DNA of 64,000 nucleotides from Aquibium sp. A9E412 (lineage in GTDB: Bacteria; Pseudomonadota; Alphaproteobacteria; Rhizobiales; Rhizobiaceae), in contig NZ_JAOAOP010000005.1 in assembly GCF_030398335.1 (NCBI RefSeq), positions 1-64,000 on the forward strand, written 5' to 3'. The notes under the pieces were generated by a model, which worked only from the letters and a program-made list of their open reading frames with translations, did no database searches and was not told the origin of the DNA. The translations under genes were made by a program, and so were the position numbers. Positions 8,882 to 17,488 of the stretch are shown here, in pieces; the stretch's first letter is position 1, and every line of letters begins with the position of its first letter.

Positions 8882-10524
8882 GCGGCGTGCCGGCCGGCCG
8901 CCCGGCCGGAGAAGATGCAGCCGCCGAGAAAGGTGCCCTCCAGCGCATTGTAGCCGTGATAGCCGCCGCCGCCGAAGCCGGCCGCCTCGCCGGCCGCGTA
9001 GAGGCCGGGAACGACGGCGCCGTCGGCGTCGAGCGCGCGCGCGTCGAGATCGGTGTGCAGCCCGCCCAGCGTCTTGCGCGTCAGCACGTTGAGCCGCACC
9101 GCGATCAGCGGCCCGTTCGCCGGGTCGAGCAGCTTGTGCGGCGCGGCGGTGCGGATCAGCCGGTCGCCGAGATAGCCGCGCGCGCCGCGGATGGCGGTCA
9201 CCTGCGCGTCCTTGCAGAAGGGGTTGTCGAGCTCGCGGTCGCGGGCGGCGATCTGGCGCTCGATGTGGTCGGCGTCGAGCCGCCCGTCGCCGGCGAGCGC
9301 GTTCATCGCCGCGACCAGCTCGGGCAGCGTGCGGCGCACGATGAAGTCCTCGCCCCGTTCCTTGAACGCCTCGACGGGCGGCGGCGCGCCGGCGCCGCGC
9401 CGGCTCTTCAGCACCTGGCGCCAGCTGCCGGACGTGAGGTCGGGATTCTGCTCGGAGCCCGACAGGGCGAACTCCTTCTCGATGATCTTCTGGGTGAGGA
9501 TGAACCAGGAATAGGCGTGGCCGGTGGCCAGGATGTGGCGCAGCGTGGCGAGCGTGTCGAAGCCGGGCAGGCAGGGCGCCGGCAGCCGGTTGCCGGCGGA
9601 GTCGAACCACATCGAGGAGGGGCCGGGCAGGATGCGGATGCCGTGGTTCGGCCAGATCGGCGCCCAGTTGCGCACGCCCTCGGTGTAGTGCCACATGCGG
9701 TCGGCGTTGACGACGGCGGCGCCGGCCTCGGCGGCGATGCCGATCATGCGGCCGTCGACGTGGTCGGGCACGCCGGCGACCATCTCGGCCGGCGGCGGGC
9801 CGAGTCGGTCTTGCGGCCAGTTCTGCCGGACCAGCTCGAAATTGCCGCCGATGCCGCCCGAGGCGACGACCACGGCGCCGGCCGACAGCGCGAACGCGCC
9901 GACCGGGTCGCGGCCGGAGGACTGGCCGCGCGCGACCGTGGAGGGGGCGAGCACGGTGCCGGCGACGCCGGTGACGGCGCCGTTGTCGCGCACCAGGCGG
10001 TCGACGCGATGGCGGAACCTGAGCGCGATGCGGCCGGCGGCGGCATGCGCGCGCACGCGCCGCTCGAACGGCGCGACGACGCCCGGCCCGGTGCCCCAGG
10101 TGATGTGGAAGCGCGGCACCGAATTGCCGTGGCCATGCGCGTGGCCGCCGCCGCGCTCGGCCCAGCCGACGACGGGAAACCAGCGCATGCCCATGCCGTG
10201 CAGCCAGGAGCGCATCTCGCCGGCGGCGAAATCGACATAGGCTTCGGCGACGCGGCGCGGCCAGTGGTCCTCGGCACGGTCGAAGCCGGCCGAGCCGAGC
10301 CAGTCCTGCCAGGCGAGCGCACGGCTGTCGCGGATGCGCAGCCGGCGCTGCTCGGGGCTGTCGACGAAGAACAGGCCGCCGAGCGACCAGAAGGCCTGGC
10401 CGCCGACGCTGTTGTCGCCCTCCTGCTCGACGATGACGACGCGCCGGCCCGCGTCGGCCAGCTCGGCGGCGGCCGCCAGCCCGGCGAGCCCGGCCCCCAC
10501 CACGATCGCGTCCGCATCGGCCAT
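8869..10524 (-). CDS. FAD-binding dehydrogenase (fumarate reductase/KsdD-like)
   Basis: This 551-residue flavoprotein has an N-terminal Rossmann FAD motif (AIVVGAGLAGLAAAAELADAG, then the acidic end IVEQE). A mid-protein VVVASGGIGGNFELV strand and a C-terminal FAD-contacting segment GLYAAGEAAGFGGGGYHGYNALEGT match FAD-binding dehydrogenases of the COG3573 type, related to 3-ketosteroid 1-dehydrogenase. No signal peptide is present, so it is cytosolic. The ATG at 10524 has GGAGG 7 bases upstream; a GTG two codons earlier is too close to that site. Substrate unknown. Confidence 0.88.
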   Translation of the reverse strand: MADADAIVVGAGLAGLAAAAELADAGRRVVIVEQEGDNSVGGQAFWSLGGLFFVDSPEQRRLRIRDSRALAWQDWLGSAGFDRAEDHWPRRVAEAYVDFAAGEMRSWLHGMGMRWFPVVGWAERGGGHAHGHGNSVPRFHITWGTGPGVVAPFERRVRAHAAAGRIALRFRHRVDRLVRDNGAVTGVAGTVLAPSTVARGQSSGRDPVGAFALSAGAVVVASGGIGGNFELVRQNWPQDRLGPPPAEMVAGVPDHVDGRMIGIAAEAGAAVVNADRMWHYTEGVRNWAPIWPNHGIRILPGPSSMWFDSAGNRLPAPCLPGFDTLATLRHILATGHAYSWFILTQKIIEKEFALSGSEQNPDLTSGSWRQVLKSRRGAGAPPPVEAFKERGEDFIVRRTLPELVAAMNALAGDGRLDADHIERQIAARDRELDNPFCKDAQVTAIRGARGYLGDRLIRTAAPHKLLDPANGPLIAVRLNVLTRKTLGGLHTDLDARALDADGAVVPGLYAAGEAAGFGGGGYHGYNALEGTFLGGCIFSGRAAGRHAAQAV

Positions 10525-10563
10525 GGCCACTCCTCCCCCCTGTCGCGCCGCGCCGGAGCGCGG

Positions 10564-11943
10564 CTATTCGATCTCCTGCGGCGCCCGCTCGTCGAGAAGG
10601 TCGTTGCGGTCGGAGCGGGCGCGCTCCTCGGCCGCCTTGCGGCTGATGACGGTCTCCGCCCCGGTTGCCGCGGCCTGCGTCGTCTCGGCGGCGGCGGGCG
10701 GCGGCTCCGGCGCCGGTCGGGCCGGCGGCGTCCCGGCGGGCGGCCCGGCCATGCCTTCCAGGCGCACGCGGTAGCCCGGTTCGGGCAGCGCGTAGCCGGC
10801 CTGCTCGAGGGCCAGCTTGACCAGGCGGATCGCCTCGCTGCGGGCATGCACGAAGCTCGTCACCGACTGGTCGACCCAGCCGGTGAAGGCGAGCGCGACG
10901 GTGGAATCGCCGATCGTCTCGATCCACGCGTCGGGGGCGGGGTCGTCGAGCACGAAGGGCTGCTCGGCGAGCGTCGCCAGCCCGAGGTCGAGCGCGGCGC
11001 GCAGGTTGGCCGCCGGGTCGATGCCCAGCGCGACGGTGAAGCGGCGTTCGGGGTTGCGCGTGTAGTTGCGGATGATGCCCTTGAAGACGACGGCGTTGGG
11101 GATGCGGATGTGGTTGCCGTCGAGGTCCATCAGGATGGTGGCGCGCGAGGTCAGCATGATGACGCTGCCCTCCTCCTCGCCGATGCGGATGTAGTCGTTC
11201 GGCCGGAACGGCTGGCGCACCGACAGGAGGATGCTGGCGATGTAGTTCTCCACCGTGTCGCGCACCGCGAAGCCGACGGCCAGGCCGACGATGCCGGCCG
11301 CACCCAGGATGGTGCCGAGCAGCGCGGTGGCGCCGAGGATGTCGAGCGCGACCAGCGCGCCGGCGGCGACGAAGACGATGCGCACGAGCTGGCGCATGAG
11401 GCCGGCGATGAAGGCGTTCGGCGCCAGCCGGCCCCACGGCCAGTCGCGCGCCGCCACCCAGGCGCCGGCCAGCGCGATCAGCGCGAACAGCAGCCCGGCG
11501 ACGGCGACCAGCGGCAGATAGCCGGCGAACTGCGCCAGCCGCGCGGCGAGCCGCTCGTAGACCGGCACGATGCGCTCGGAGACCGCGGTGGTCTCCTCGA
11601 TGGCGTTGCGCACCGCGACGACGCCCTCGACGCGGCCGGCCAGCTCCTCCGCGCGCAGCGCCAACTCGGCCTCCGCGACGGTGCCGCGCAGCGTGACGAC
11701 GCCCGAGCGCACGGTGGCCGAGACCTGCGCCAGGCCGTCGATCTCGTCGAAGATCGCCTCAAGCCGGCGGTCGATGCGGATGTCGGCGTCGGCGTCGGCG
11801 CCGGTCTCGCCGGCGGCGCTGATCGGCCCGGCCGGCTGGTTCTGCGCGCCGGCGGGCAGCGCGGCGGCGAGGGCGAGCAGCAGCGCGAGGACGAGGGCGG
11901 CCGCGCCGGAACGCCTGACGTCCGCCCCGCCGCGCCCGGCCAT
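10564..11943 (-). CDS. BON-domain mechanosensitive channel (MscS family)
   Basis: This protein is about 459 residues. An N-terminal signal sequence (about 12-33) is followed by a periplasmic BON domain (about 55-115, IDGLAQVSATVRSGVVTLRG). Three to four transmembrane helices (about 130-235) and the MscS pore and beta domains follow (GAAGIVGLAVGFAVRDTVENYIASI and NDYIRIGEEEGSV). The C-terminal 50 residues are Pro/Ala-rich and charged. MscS channels release solutes on hypo-osmotic shock; the BON domain suggests interaction with the envelope. The ATG lies 5 bp past the stop of the upstream OmpA-like gene, giving an apparent operon of stator-like pair and channel. Confidence 0.9.
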   Translation of the reverse strand: MAGRGGADVRRSGAAALVLALLLALAAALPAGAQNQPAGPISAAGETGADADADIRIDRRLEAIFDEIDGLAQVSATVRSGVVTLRGTVAEAELALRAEELAGRVEGVVAVRNAIEETTAVSERIVPVYERLAARLAQFAGYLPLVAVAGLLFALIALAGAWVAARDWPWGRLAPNAFIAGLMRQLVRIVFVAAGALVALDILGATALLGTILGAAGIVGLAVGFAVRDTVENYIASILLSVRQPFRPNDYIRIGEEEGSVIMLTSRATILMDLDGNHIRIPNAVVFKGIIRNYTRNPERRFTVALGIDPAANLRAALDLGLATLAEQPFVLDDPAPDAWIETIGDSTVALAFTGWVDQSVTSFVHARSEAIRLVKLALEQAGYALPEPGYRVRLEGMAGPPAGTPPARPAPEPPPAAAETTQAAATGAETVISRKAAEERARSDRNDLLDERAPQEIE

Positions 11944-11948
11944 CACGG

Positions 11949-12980
11949 TCAGCGCTCGGTCAGCTTGAGCTCGATGCGCCGGTTGCGCGCGCGCGCCTCC
12001 GGCGTATCGGCCTCGTCGAGCGGCTGGAATTCGCCGAAGCCGGCGGCGACCAGCCGCTCGGCCGGCACGCCGTTGTCGATCAGGAACTTGACGACCGAGG
12101 TGGCGCGCGCGCTCGACAGCTCCCAGTTGTCGGCGAAGCGGCCGCTGCCCGACACCGGCACGTTGTCGGTGTGGCCGTCGACGCGCAGCACCCAGTTGAT
12201 CTCCGGCGGGATCTCGCGCTGCAGGTCCTTGATCGCCTCGGCGAGCTTGCGCATCTCCTCGCGGCCGGCGTCGTTGATGACGTCGGAGCCAGACGGGAAC
12301 AGCACCTCGGACTGGAAGACGAAGCGGTCGCCGACGATGCGGATGTTCTCGCGGTCGGACAGGATCTCGCGCAGCCGGCCGAAGAAGTCGGAGCGGTAGC
12401 GGTTGAGCTCCTGCACGCGCTGGGCGAGCGCCACGTTGAGCCGGCGGCCGAGGTCGGCGATCTTGGCGTTCGATTCGCGGTCGCGCTCCTCGGAGATCTC
12501 CAGCGCCGCCTCGAGCGCGCCGATCTGCTGGCGCAGGGCGGAGATCTGCTGGTTGAGAAGCTCGACCTGCGACAGCGCGCGCTGGCTGATCTGGCGCTCC
12601 TCGTCGAGCCGCTCCGACAGCGCGCCGACGCGCGCGCTGGCCGCCTCGCTGCGGCCGGCGTCGCGGGCCAGAAGCTCCTCGAGGCGCGAGCGCTCGGCTT
12701 CCGTTTCCGACAGCGAGGCGCGCAGGCTGGCGAGCGCGTCCTCGGCGTCCTGGGTGTTGGCGCGCTCGAGCGCCAGAAGCTGGGTCAGCTCGTTGATCTG
12801 GGCGTTCAGCCGGTTGAGCACGGCGTCCTTGCCGGTGATCTCCTGGCTCAGGAAGAACTGCGCCAGCACGAACACCGACAGCAGGAACATGATGGCGAGC
12901 AGCAGCGTCGCCAGGGCGTCGACGAAGCCCGGCCAGTAGTCGACCCCGCGGTCGCGACGGCGTGCGCGCGCCAGCGCCAT
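11949..12980 (-). CDS. MotB/OmpA-like peptidoglycan-binding membrane protein
   Basis: This 343-residue protein has one N-terminal membrane helix (about 18-43, VDYWPGFVDALATLLLAIMFLL) of the MotB plug/TM type. A long coiled coil follows (about 50-200, Glu/Leu/Arg heptads). The C-terminal OmpA domain shows VLRVDGHTDNVPV and ARNRRIELKL. The Asp in the TM helix (VDALAT) is at the place of the proton-carrying Asp of MotB/ExbD/TolR. With the MotA-like gene immediately upstream (1 bp apart) it forms a non-flagellar stator-like pair; no flagellar genes are in the window. The coiled coil is much longer than in flagellar MotB. Confidence 0.85.
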   Translation of the reverse strand: MALARARRRDRGVDYWPGFVDALATLLLAIMFLLSVFVLAQFFLSQEITGKDAVLNRLNAQINELTQLLALERANTQDAEDALASLRASLSETEAERSRLEELLARDAGRSEAASARVGALSERLDEERQISQRALSQVELLNQQISALRQQIGALEAALEISEERDRESNAKIADLGRRLNVALAQRVQELNRYRSDFFGRLREILSDRENIRIVGDRFVFQSEVLFPSGSDVINDAGREEMRKLAEAIKDLQREIPPEINWVLRVDGHTDNVPVSGSGRFADNWELSSARATSVVKFLIDNGVPAERLVAAGFGEFQPLDEADTPEARARNRRIELKLTER

Positions 12981-12981
12981 G

Positions 12982-14007
12982 TCAGTCCTTCCCGTTGCGG
13001 TCGAGCGCCTTGGCGATGCGCTCCAGCGTCTCGCGCAGCGCCTTCTGGTCGCGCGCCTGCGCCTCGACCCAGTCGCGCATCATCTGCTGCTCGTGGCGCA
13101 TGTTCTTGACCAGGCCGGAGATGCCGTCGGCGAGCGCGGCCATCGAGGCGGCGACGCGCGGATTGTGCTGGCCGCCCGCCTCCTGCATCGCCTGCAGGCG
13201 CTCGGAAAGCTGGCGCAGCTCCTCGGTCGGCTGGCCGCCCTTGGCGCCGTCGACCGACAGGTCGGAGCCGAGGTCGGTGACCGTCGACAGCCAGTTCTCG
13301 AGCTCGGTGTAGAAGCGGTTCTGGGCGCGCCCGGCCTGCAGGTCGAGAAAGCCGAGGATCAGCGAGCCGGCGAGGCCGAACAGCGACGAGGAGAACGCGG
13401 TGCCCATGCCGTCGAGCGGCGCGGCGAGCCCGGACTTCAGCGCGTCGAGGATGTCGTTGGCGTTGCCGGAGGCCGGGTCGAGCGACTGGATGGTGTCGCC
13501 GATCGAGCCGATCGTCTGCAGGAGGCCCCAGAAGGTGCCGAGCAGGCCGAGAAAGACCAGCAGCCCGATCAGGTAGCGCGAGATGTCGCGGCTCTCGTCG
13601 AGCCGCGTGGCGATGGAATCGAGGATCGAGCGCATCGAGGTGGTCGACAGCGCCATCGACGAGGAGCGGCTCAGGAGCGCCTTCATCGGCGCCAGCAGGA
13701 CCGGCTCGGTGACCTCGGTGCCGGCGCGGAAGGAATTGACCCAGCGCACCTCGCGGAACAGCCGGATGACCTGCATGAAGGCGAGCAGGATGCCGACCGC
13801 CAGCACGCCGAGAATGAGCCCGTTGAGGCCCGGATTGGTGCGGAAGGCCTCGGCGATCTGGCGATAGAGGATGGCCGCGACGAAGCCGGAGATGGCAAGG
13901 AAGACCAGCATCGACAGCAGGAAGACCTGCGGGCTCGACAGCGTGCGCGGATCGAAGTCGGAATCGGCCGCCAGCCGATCCGCGCCCAGCGATTTCAGCA
14001 ATGCCAT
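12982..14007 (-). CDS. MotA/TolQ/ExbB-like proton channel protein
   Basis: This 341-residue inner-membrane protein has hydrophobic segments at about 30-48, 62-80, 140-170 and 200-225. The LLGTFWGLLQTIGSIG block and the GLAAPLDGMGTAFSSSLFGLAGSLILGF block are the hallmark MotA/TolQ/ExbB TM3-TM4 signature. The C-terminal 110 residues are helical and charged, longer than in flagellar MotA, and probably cytoplasmic. It is followed after one base by the MotB/OmpA-like partner. It probably couples the proton gradient to a periplasmic or peptidoglycan process; the target is unknown. Confidence 0.85.
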   Translation of the reverse strand: MALLKSLGADRLAADSDFDPRTLSSPQVFLLSMLVFLAISGFVAAILYRQIAEAFRTNPGLNGLILGVLAVGILLAFMQVIRLFREVRWVNSFRAGTEVTEPVLLAPMKALLSRSSSMALSTTSMRSILDSIATRLDESRDISRYLIGLLVFLGLLGTFWGLLQTIGSIGDTIQSLDPASGNANDILDALKSGLAAPLDGMGTAFSSSLFGLAGSLILGFLDLQAGRAQNRFYTELENWLSTVTDLGSDLSVDGAKGGQPTEELRQLSERLQAMQEAGGQHNPRVAASMAALADGISGLVKNMRHEQQMMRDWVEAQARDQKALRETLERIAKALDRNGKD

Positions 14008-14128
14008 CTGCGCCTCGAACTGGTTGCCGCATCAAGAACTGCGGGCGACTCTAAACGGAATTGTGACGAAATTGAAAGTTTGCTCACGGCGGCGCGCGAG
14101 CGGTCCGGCGCCGTTCGCGCGCGGCGCG

Positions 14129-14929
14129 TCAGCGCGCCGCCGGCTGGCGCGCGAGCGCGCTGAGCAGCGCGCCGTGGATGGCGTCGTTGCCGGCCACCAC
14201 CGAGCCGCTGTCGAAGATCGCCTGGCCGCCCTTGCGGTCGGTGGCGAAGCCGCCCGCCTCGCGCACCAGCAGAATGCCGGCGGCCAGATCCCACGGCGCC
14301 AGGCCGTCTTCCCAGAAGCCGTCGAAGCGACCGGCCGCGACATAGGCGAGGTCGAGCGCGGCCGAGCCGAGGCGGCGGATGCCGGCGGTCTCCGGCATCA
14401 CGTGGCGCAGGTCGAGCAGCGCCTGGCCGTGCCGGCCGCGGCCGAGATGCGGGATGCCGGTGCCGACGACGGCGTCCGACAGCCGGCGGCGCGCGGCGAC
14501 GCGCAGCCGGCGGTCGTTCATGAAGGCGCCGCCGCCGCGCTCGGCCGTGTAGAGCTCGTCCATCGCCGGGTTGTAGACGAGGCCGGCGACGAGCTGGCCC
14601 TGGCGCTCCAGCGCGATCGACACCGAGAAGATCGGGATGCCGTGCATGAAGTTGGTGGTGCCGTCGAGCGGATCGACGATCCAGCGGTGCTGCGAATCCT
14701 GGCCCTCGATCGCGCCGCGCTCCTCCATCAGGAAGGAATAGCCCGGCCGGGCGCGCGACAGCTCGTTGTAGAGAATGTCCTCGGCGCGCCGGTCGGCCTG
14801 CGTGACGTAGTCGCCCGGCCCCTTGAGCGAGACCTGCAGGTTCTGCACCTCGCCGAAGTCGCGCGCCAGCGCGCGGCCGGCCTTGATGGCGGCCTGAACC
14901 ATGACGTTGATGATCGCGGAGCGCGCCAT
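14129..14929 (-). CDS. Inositol monophosphatase family protein (SuhB-like)
   Basis: This 266-residue soluble enzyme has complete Mg2+ motifs: EERGAIEG (motif with catalytic Glu), WIVDPLDGTTNF (DPLDGTTN) and PWDLAAGILLVREAGG. Family members dephosphorylate inositol 1-phosphate or related sugars, and SuhB also acts on rRNA transcription antitermination in enterobacteria. It is conserved in rhizobia next to efp, as here, with efp 39 bp upstream on the same strand. Confidence 0.92.
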   Translation of the reverse strand: MARSAIINVMVQAAIKAGRALARDFGEVQNLQVSLKGPGDYVTQADRRAEDILYNELSRARPGYSFLMEERGAIEGQDSQHRWIVDPLDGTTNFMHGIPIFSVSIALERQGQLVAGLVYNPAMDELYTAERGGGAFMNDRRLRVAARRRLSDAVVGTGIPHLGRGRHGQALLDLRHVMPETAGIRRLGSAALDLAYVAAGRFDGFWEDGLAPWDLAAGILLVREAGGFATDRKGGQAIFDSGSVVAGNDAIHGALLSALARQPAAR

Positions 14930-14968
14930 TGTGTCAGCCGGTATCCGAAATTTGGGCGTGCCGCGCCG

Positions 14969-15532
14969 TCAGTCGGCGCGGCGCACGTAGGTGATCTCGT
15001 TGGTGTCGACGACGATGCGCTCGCCGGCGGAGACGAACGGCGGCACCATCACGCGCACGCCGTTCTCCATCACCGCGGGCTTGTAGGAGGAGGCCGCGGT
15101 CTGGCCCTTGACCACCGGGTCGGCCTCGCTGACCTCGAGCGTCACCTGGTCGGGCAGCGACACGCCGATCGGCTTGTCGTCGTAGAGCTCAACGGTCACC
15201 GTCATGCCGTCCTGCAGGAAGGCGGCACGCTCGCCGACGAAGTCCTTCTGCAGCTCGAGCTGCTCGTAGCTCTCGCTGTCCATGAAGACGAGCGCATCGC
15301 CCTGCTCGTAGAGATAGGTGAAGTCCTTCTGCTCGAGGCGCACGCGCTCGACCGTCTCCGCCGAGCGGAAGCGCTCGTTGGTCTTGGTGCCGTCGATCAG
15401 GTTCTTGAGCTCGACCTGGTTGTAGGCGCCGCCCTTGCCGGGCTTGACGTGGTTCGTCTTCACCGCGACCCACAAGCCGCCATTGTGCTCGATCACGTTG
15501 CCCGGCCGGATCTCGTTTCCGTTGATCTTCAT
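14969..15532 (-). CDS. efp: Translation elongation factor P
   Basis: This 187-residue protein is full length for EF-P, with three beta-barrel (KOW, OB, OB) domains. The modification loop reads [10 protein letters not shown], with Lys33 the residue expected to be beta-lysylated by EpmA/EpmB. EF-P relieves ribosome stalling at polyproline stretches. That matters for this genome, which encodes very proline-rich proteins in the same window (TolA, the rpoH-purA linked protein and the outer-membrane protein tails). Confidence 0.97.
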   Translation of the reverse strand: MKINGNEIRPGNVIEHNGGLWVAVKTNHVKPGKGGAYNQVELKNLIDGTKTNERFRSAETVERVRLEQKDFTYLYEQGDALVFMDSESYEQLELQKDFVGERAAFLQDGMTVTVELYDDKPIGVSLPDQVTLEVSEADPVVKGQTAASSYKPAVMENGVRVMVPPFVSAGERIVVDTNEITYVRRAD

Positions 15533-15656
15533 CAGTCAGTTCCCGGAGCTGCGCGCTGGGCGCGCGCGAAAAGGCTGGATTTCGGGCGCCTCAAGACCAC
15601 ACTTCGCCGCCCGTGGCAAGACGCGACGGGCGGCGGCGGGCGCCCGGCGCGGCGCG

Positions 15657-16667
15657 TCAGCGCAGCCGGTTGGCCTGCTCGATGGCGGCGCGGCGCTGCT
15701 CGGGCGTCAGCCCCTCCATGAAGCCCTCGAGCGTCGGGTCGACGAGGCCGGCGCGGCGCGCCAGCACATACCAGGCCGCCGCCACGACCGGGTCGGGCTC
15801 GGTGCCGACGCCGGCGCGGTAGAGCTTGGCGAGGCGGTTCTGGGCGGCCACGTTGCCGCCCTCGGCGGCGCGCTTCAGCCAGGCGAAGCCGGCCTCGGGA
15901 TCGGCTTCGCCGCCGCGTCCCTCGACCAGCCAGGTGCCGAGGTCGAGCTGTGCGGTGTCGTAGCCCTGGCGGGCGGCGCGCGCCAGCCAGCGGCGCGCCG
16001 CCGCCTCGTCCTGCGGCCGGCCGCCGGCGCCGTTGGCATGCACCTGCGCCATCGCGTACTGCGCGTCGGGCAGGCCGGCCTCGGCCGCCATCTCGTAGTA
16101 GCGAACCGCGCGCTCGGTGCTCTCGAAGCCGGCCTCGCGGTCGAGGATCATCTGGGCGTAGTTGAACTGGGCGAGCGGGTTGCCGTTCTCGGCCGCCTCG
16201 CGCATCAGCGCGAAGGCGCGCTCGGCGTCCTTGTCGACATAGCGGCCGTCGAGCAGCATCAGCGCGTATTGGAACTGCGCCTCCGCGACGTCCTGCTCGG
16301 CCGCCCGGGCATACCAGCGCGCGGCCGCCTCGCCGTCGCGCGGCACGCCGAGGCCGCGGGCGTAGATCTCGGCCGCCAGCGTCTGGGCGGCGGCATCGCC
16401 GGCCTCCGCGCGCGGCAGGGCGAGGTTCAGCGCGGTGATGTAGAGCCCGCGCTGGAAGGCGCCGTAGGCGGCGTCCGGCGCCTCGCCGAAGCGCTCGGGA
16501 TCGATCCGGTCGGCGGTCGGCGGCCGGCCGAGCGCGTCGCGCTCCGCGGCCGGCCGGTCGCCGCGCGCGTCCTCGCTCGCCGGCGCGTCCTGCGCCAGGG
16601 CGGCCGGCGCGGCGGCGAGCGACAGGGCGGCGGCGAGGACGAGGCGGGCGGGAATGCGGTACGCCAT
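15657..16667 (-). CDS. Secreted Sel1-repeat protein
   Basis: This 336-residue protein has a signal peptide (MAYRIPARLVLAAALSLAA, cleavage after ALA). About five Sel1/TPR-like repeats follow, recognisable as A-x-Y-x-x-G-x-G-x-x-x-D repeats with A-x-x-W/Y-x-x-x-A-A motifs. Such proteins act as periplasmic adaptors. I chose the ATG at 16667, which has GGAGG 7 bases upstream, over ATG 16673, which would be one base from that site. It overlaps or abuts the stop of the ThiE-like gene upstream (3 bp apart), so they are cotranscribed. Confidence 0.83.
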   Translation of the reverse strand: MAYRIPARLVLAAALSLAAAPAALAQDAPASEDARGDRPAAERDALGRPPTADRIDPERFGEAPDAAYGAFQRGLYITALNLALPRAEAGDAAAQTLAAEIYARGLGVPRDGEAAARWYARAAEQDVAEAQFQYALMLLDGRYVDKDAERAFALMREAAENGNPLAQFNYAQMILDREAGFESTERAVRYYEMAAEAGLPDAQYAMAQVHANGAGGRPQDEAAARRWLARAARQGYDTAQLDLGTWLVEGRGGEADPEAGFAWLKRAAEGGNVAAQNRLAKLYRAGVGTEPDPVVAAAWYVLARRAGLVDPTLEGFMEGLTPEQRRAAIEQANRLR

Positions 16668-16669
16668 GG

Positions 16670-17323
16670 TCATGCCTCCAGGTGCGGCGCCGTCTCGTCG
16701 AGCACCGCGTTGGCGCGCGCCACCGCCGCGGCCGGCCCGTCCGGCGCGGCGAAGACCGCCTGCGACAGCGCGACGAACTCCGCCCCGGTGGCCGCCACCG
16801 TCTCGACCGAGGCGATCGCGGCACCGCCCAGCACGATGCAGGGAATGCGGATCATCTCGGCCCACCAGCGGCCGAGCGCCAGGTTGCGCGGATGCGGCTC
16901 TTCCTTGCCGTCGTAGCCGAAGCGGCCGAAGAAGATGTAGTCGGGCTGCGCCTCGCCGAGCTCGAGCGCGTCGTCGCGCGTCCTGGCGCCGCCGCAGCCG
17001 ACCATCAGCCGGTCGCGGTGGCGCGCCACCAGGTCGGCGAGCGCGGCCTTGCCGGCCTCGACATGGATGCCGTCGGCGCCGGTCCGCGCGGCGATGCGCG
17101 GCTCGGCCTCGAGCACCACGGCGACGTCGCGGCGGTGCGCTTCGGCGATGAGCGCCTCGGCGCGCGCCTGCAGCGCGTCGTCGTCGAGGCCGTGCGCGGG
17201 CACGATCAGCGAGGCCACGTCGCCGCCCGACAGCGCCGCGGCGAGCGCCGCGACGTCGCCGTCGGCCGGTGGCGGGGCGATCAGCACGAGGCGGCAGCGG
17301 TCGGTCACGGGTCTTGCGGTCAT
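16670..17323 (-). CDS. ThiE/TenI-fold protein, probably divergent
   Basis: This 217-residue TIM-barrel protein belongs to the thiamine phosphate synthase/TenI superfamily: GADGIHVEAGKAAL, DYIFFGRFGYDGKEEPHP, CIVLGGAAIASVETVAATGAEFVALSQAVF. ThiE joins the thiazole and pyrimidine moieties of thiamine. However, the N-terminal QxRxK pyrimidine/pyrophosphate motif of true ThiE is not visible and GIHVEA replaces the usual GVHLGQ. Catalysis as a thiamine phosphate synthase is therefore doubtful. No other thi genes and no TPP riboswitch are seen nearby. Confidence 0.78.
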   Translation of the reverse strand: MTARPVTDRCRLVLIAPPPADGDVAALAAALSGGDVASLIVPAHGLDDDALQARAEALIAEAHRRDVAVVLEAEPRIAARTGADGIHVEAGKAALADLVARHRDRLMVGCGGARTRDDALELGEAQPDYIFFGRFGYDGKEEPHPRNLALGRWWAEMIRIPCIVLGGAAIASVETVAATGAEFVALSQAVFAAPDGPAAAVARANAVLDETAPHLEA

Positions 17324-17488
17324 GGCGGTCACGGCGTCCGGAAGCGCCCTGATTGGCGGGCGATCGTGTTGGCAATGGGGCGGCATAGCCGATCGGCGGA
17401 GGCTCTGGAAGGGGCGGCGGCCGCCGCGCCGGCGGCCTCGCCAAGCCGCCGGCTTTGCCGTATGGGGCGCGGCGGAGGCGCCCGTCGC

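Noticed and set aside
8335-12399. 1354-codon plus-strand open frame
   Set aside because: It is the antisense shadow of the flavin dehydrogenase, MscS and OmpA-like genes, a common artefact at very high GC.
10960-14100. Zorya-type defence (ZorAB) for the MotA/MotB-like pair
   Set aside because: No ZorC/D/E genes are adjacent, the neighbours are core genes (efp, inositol monophosphatase), and the ZorA-like very long tail is absent; treated as a housekeeping-like stator pair.
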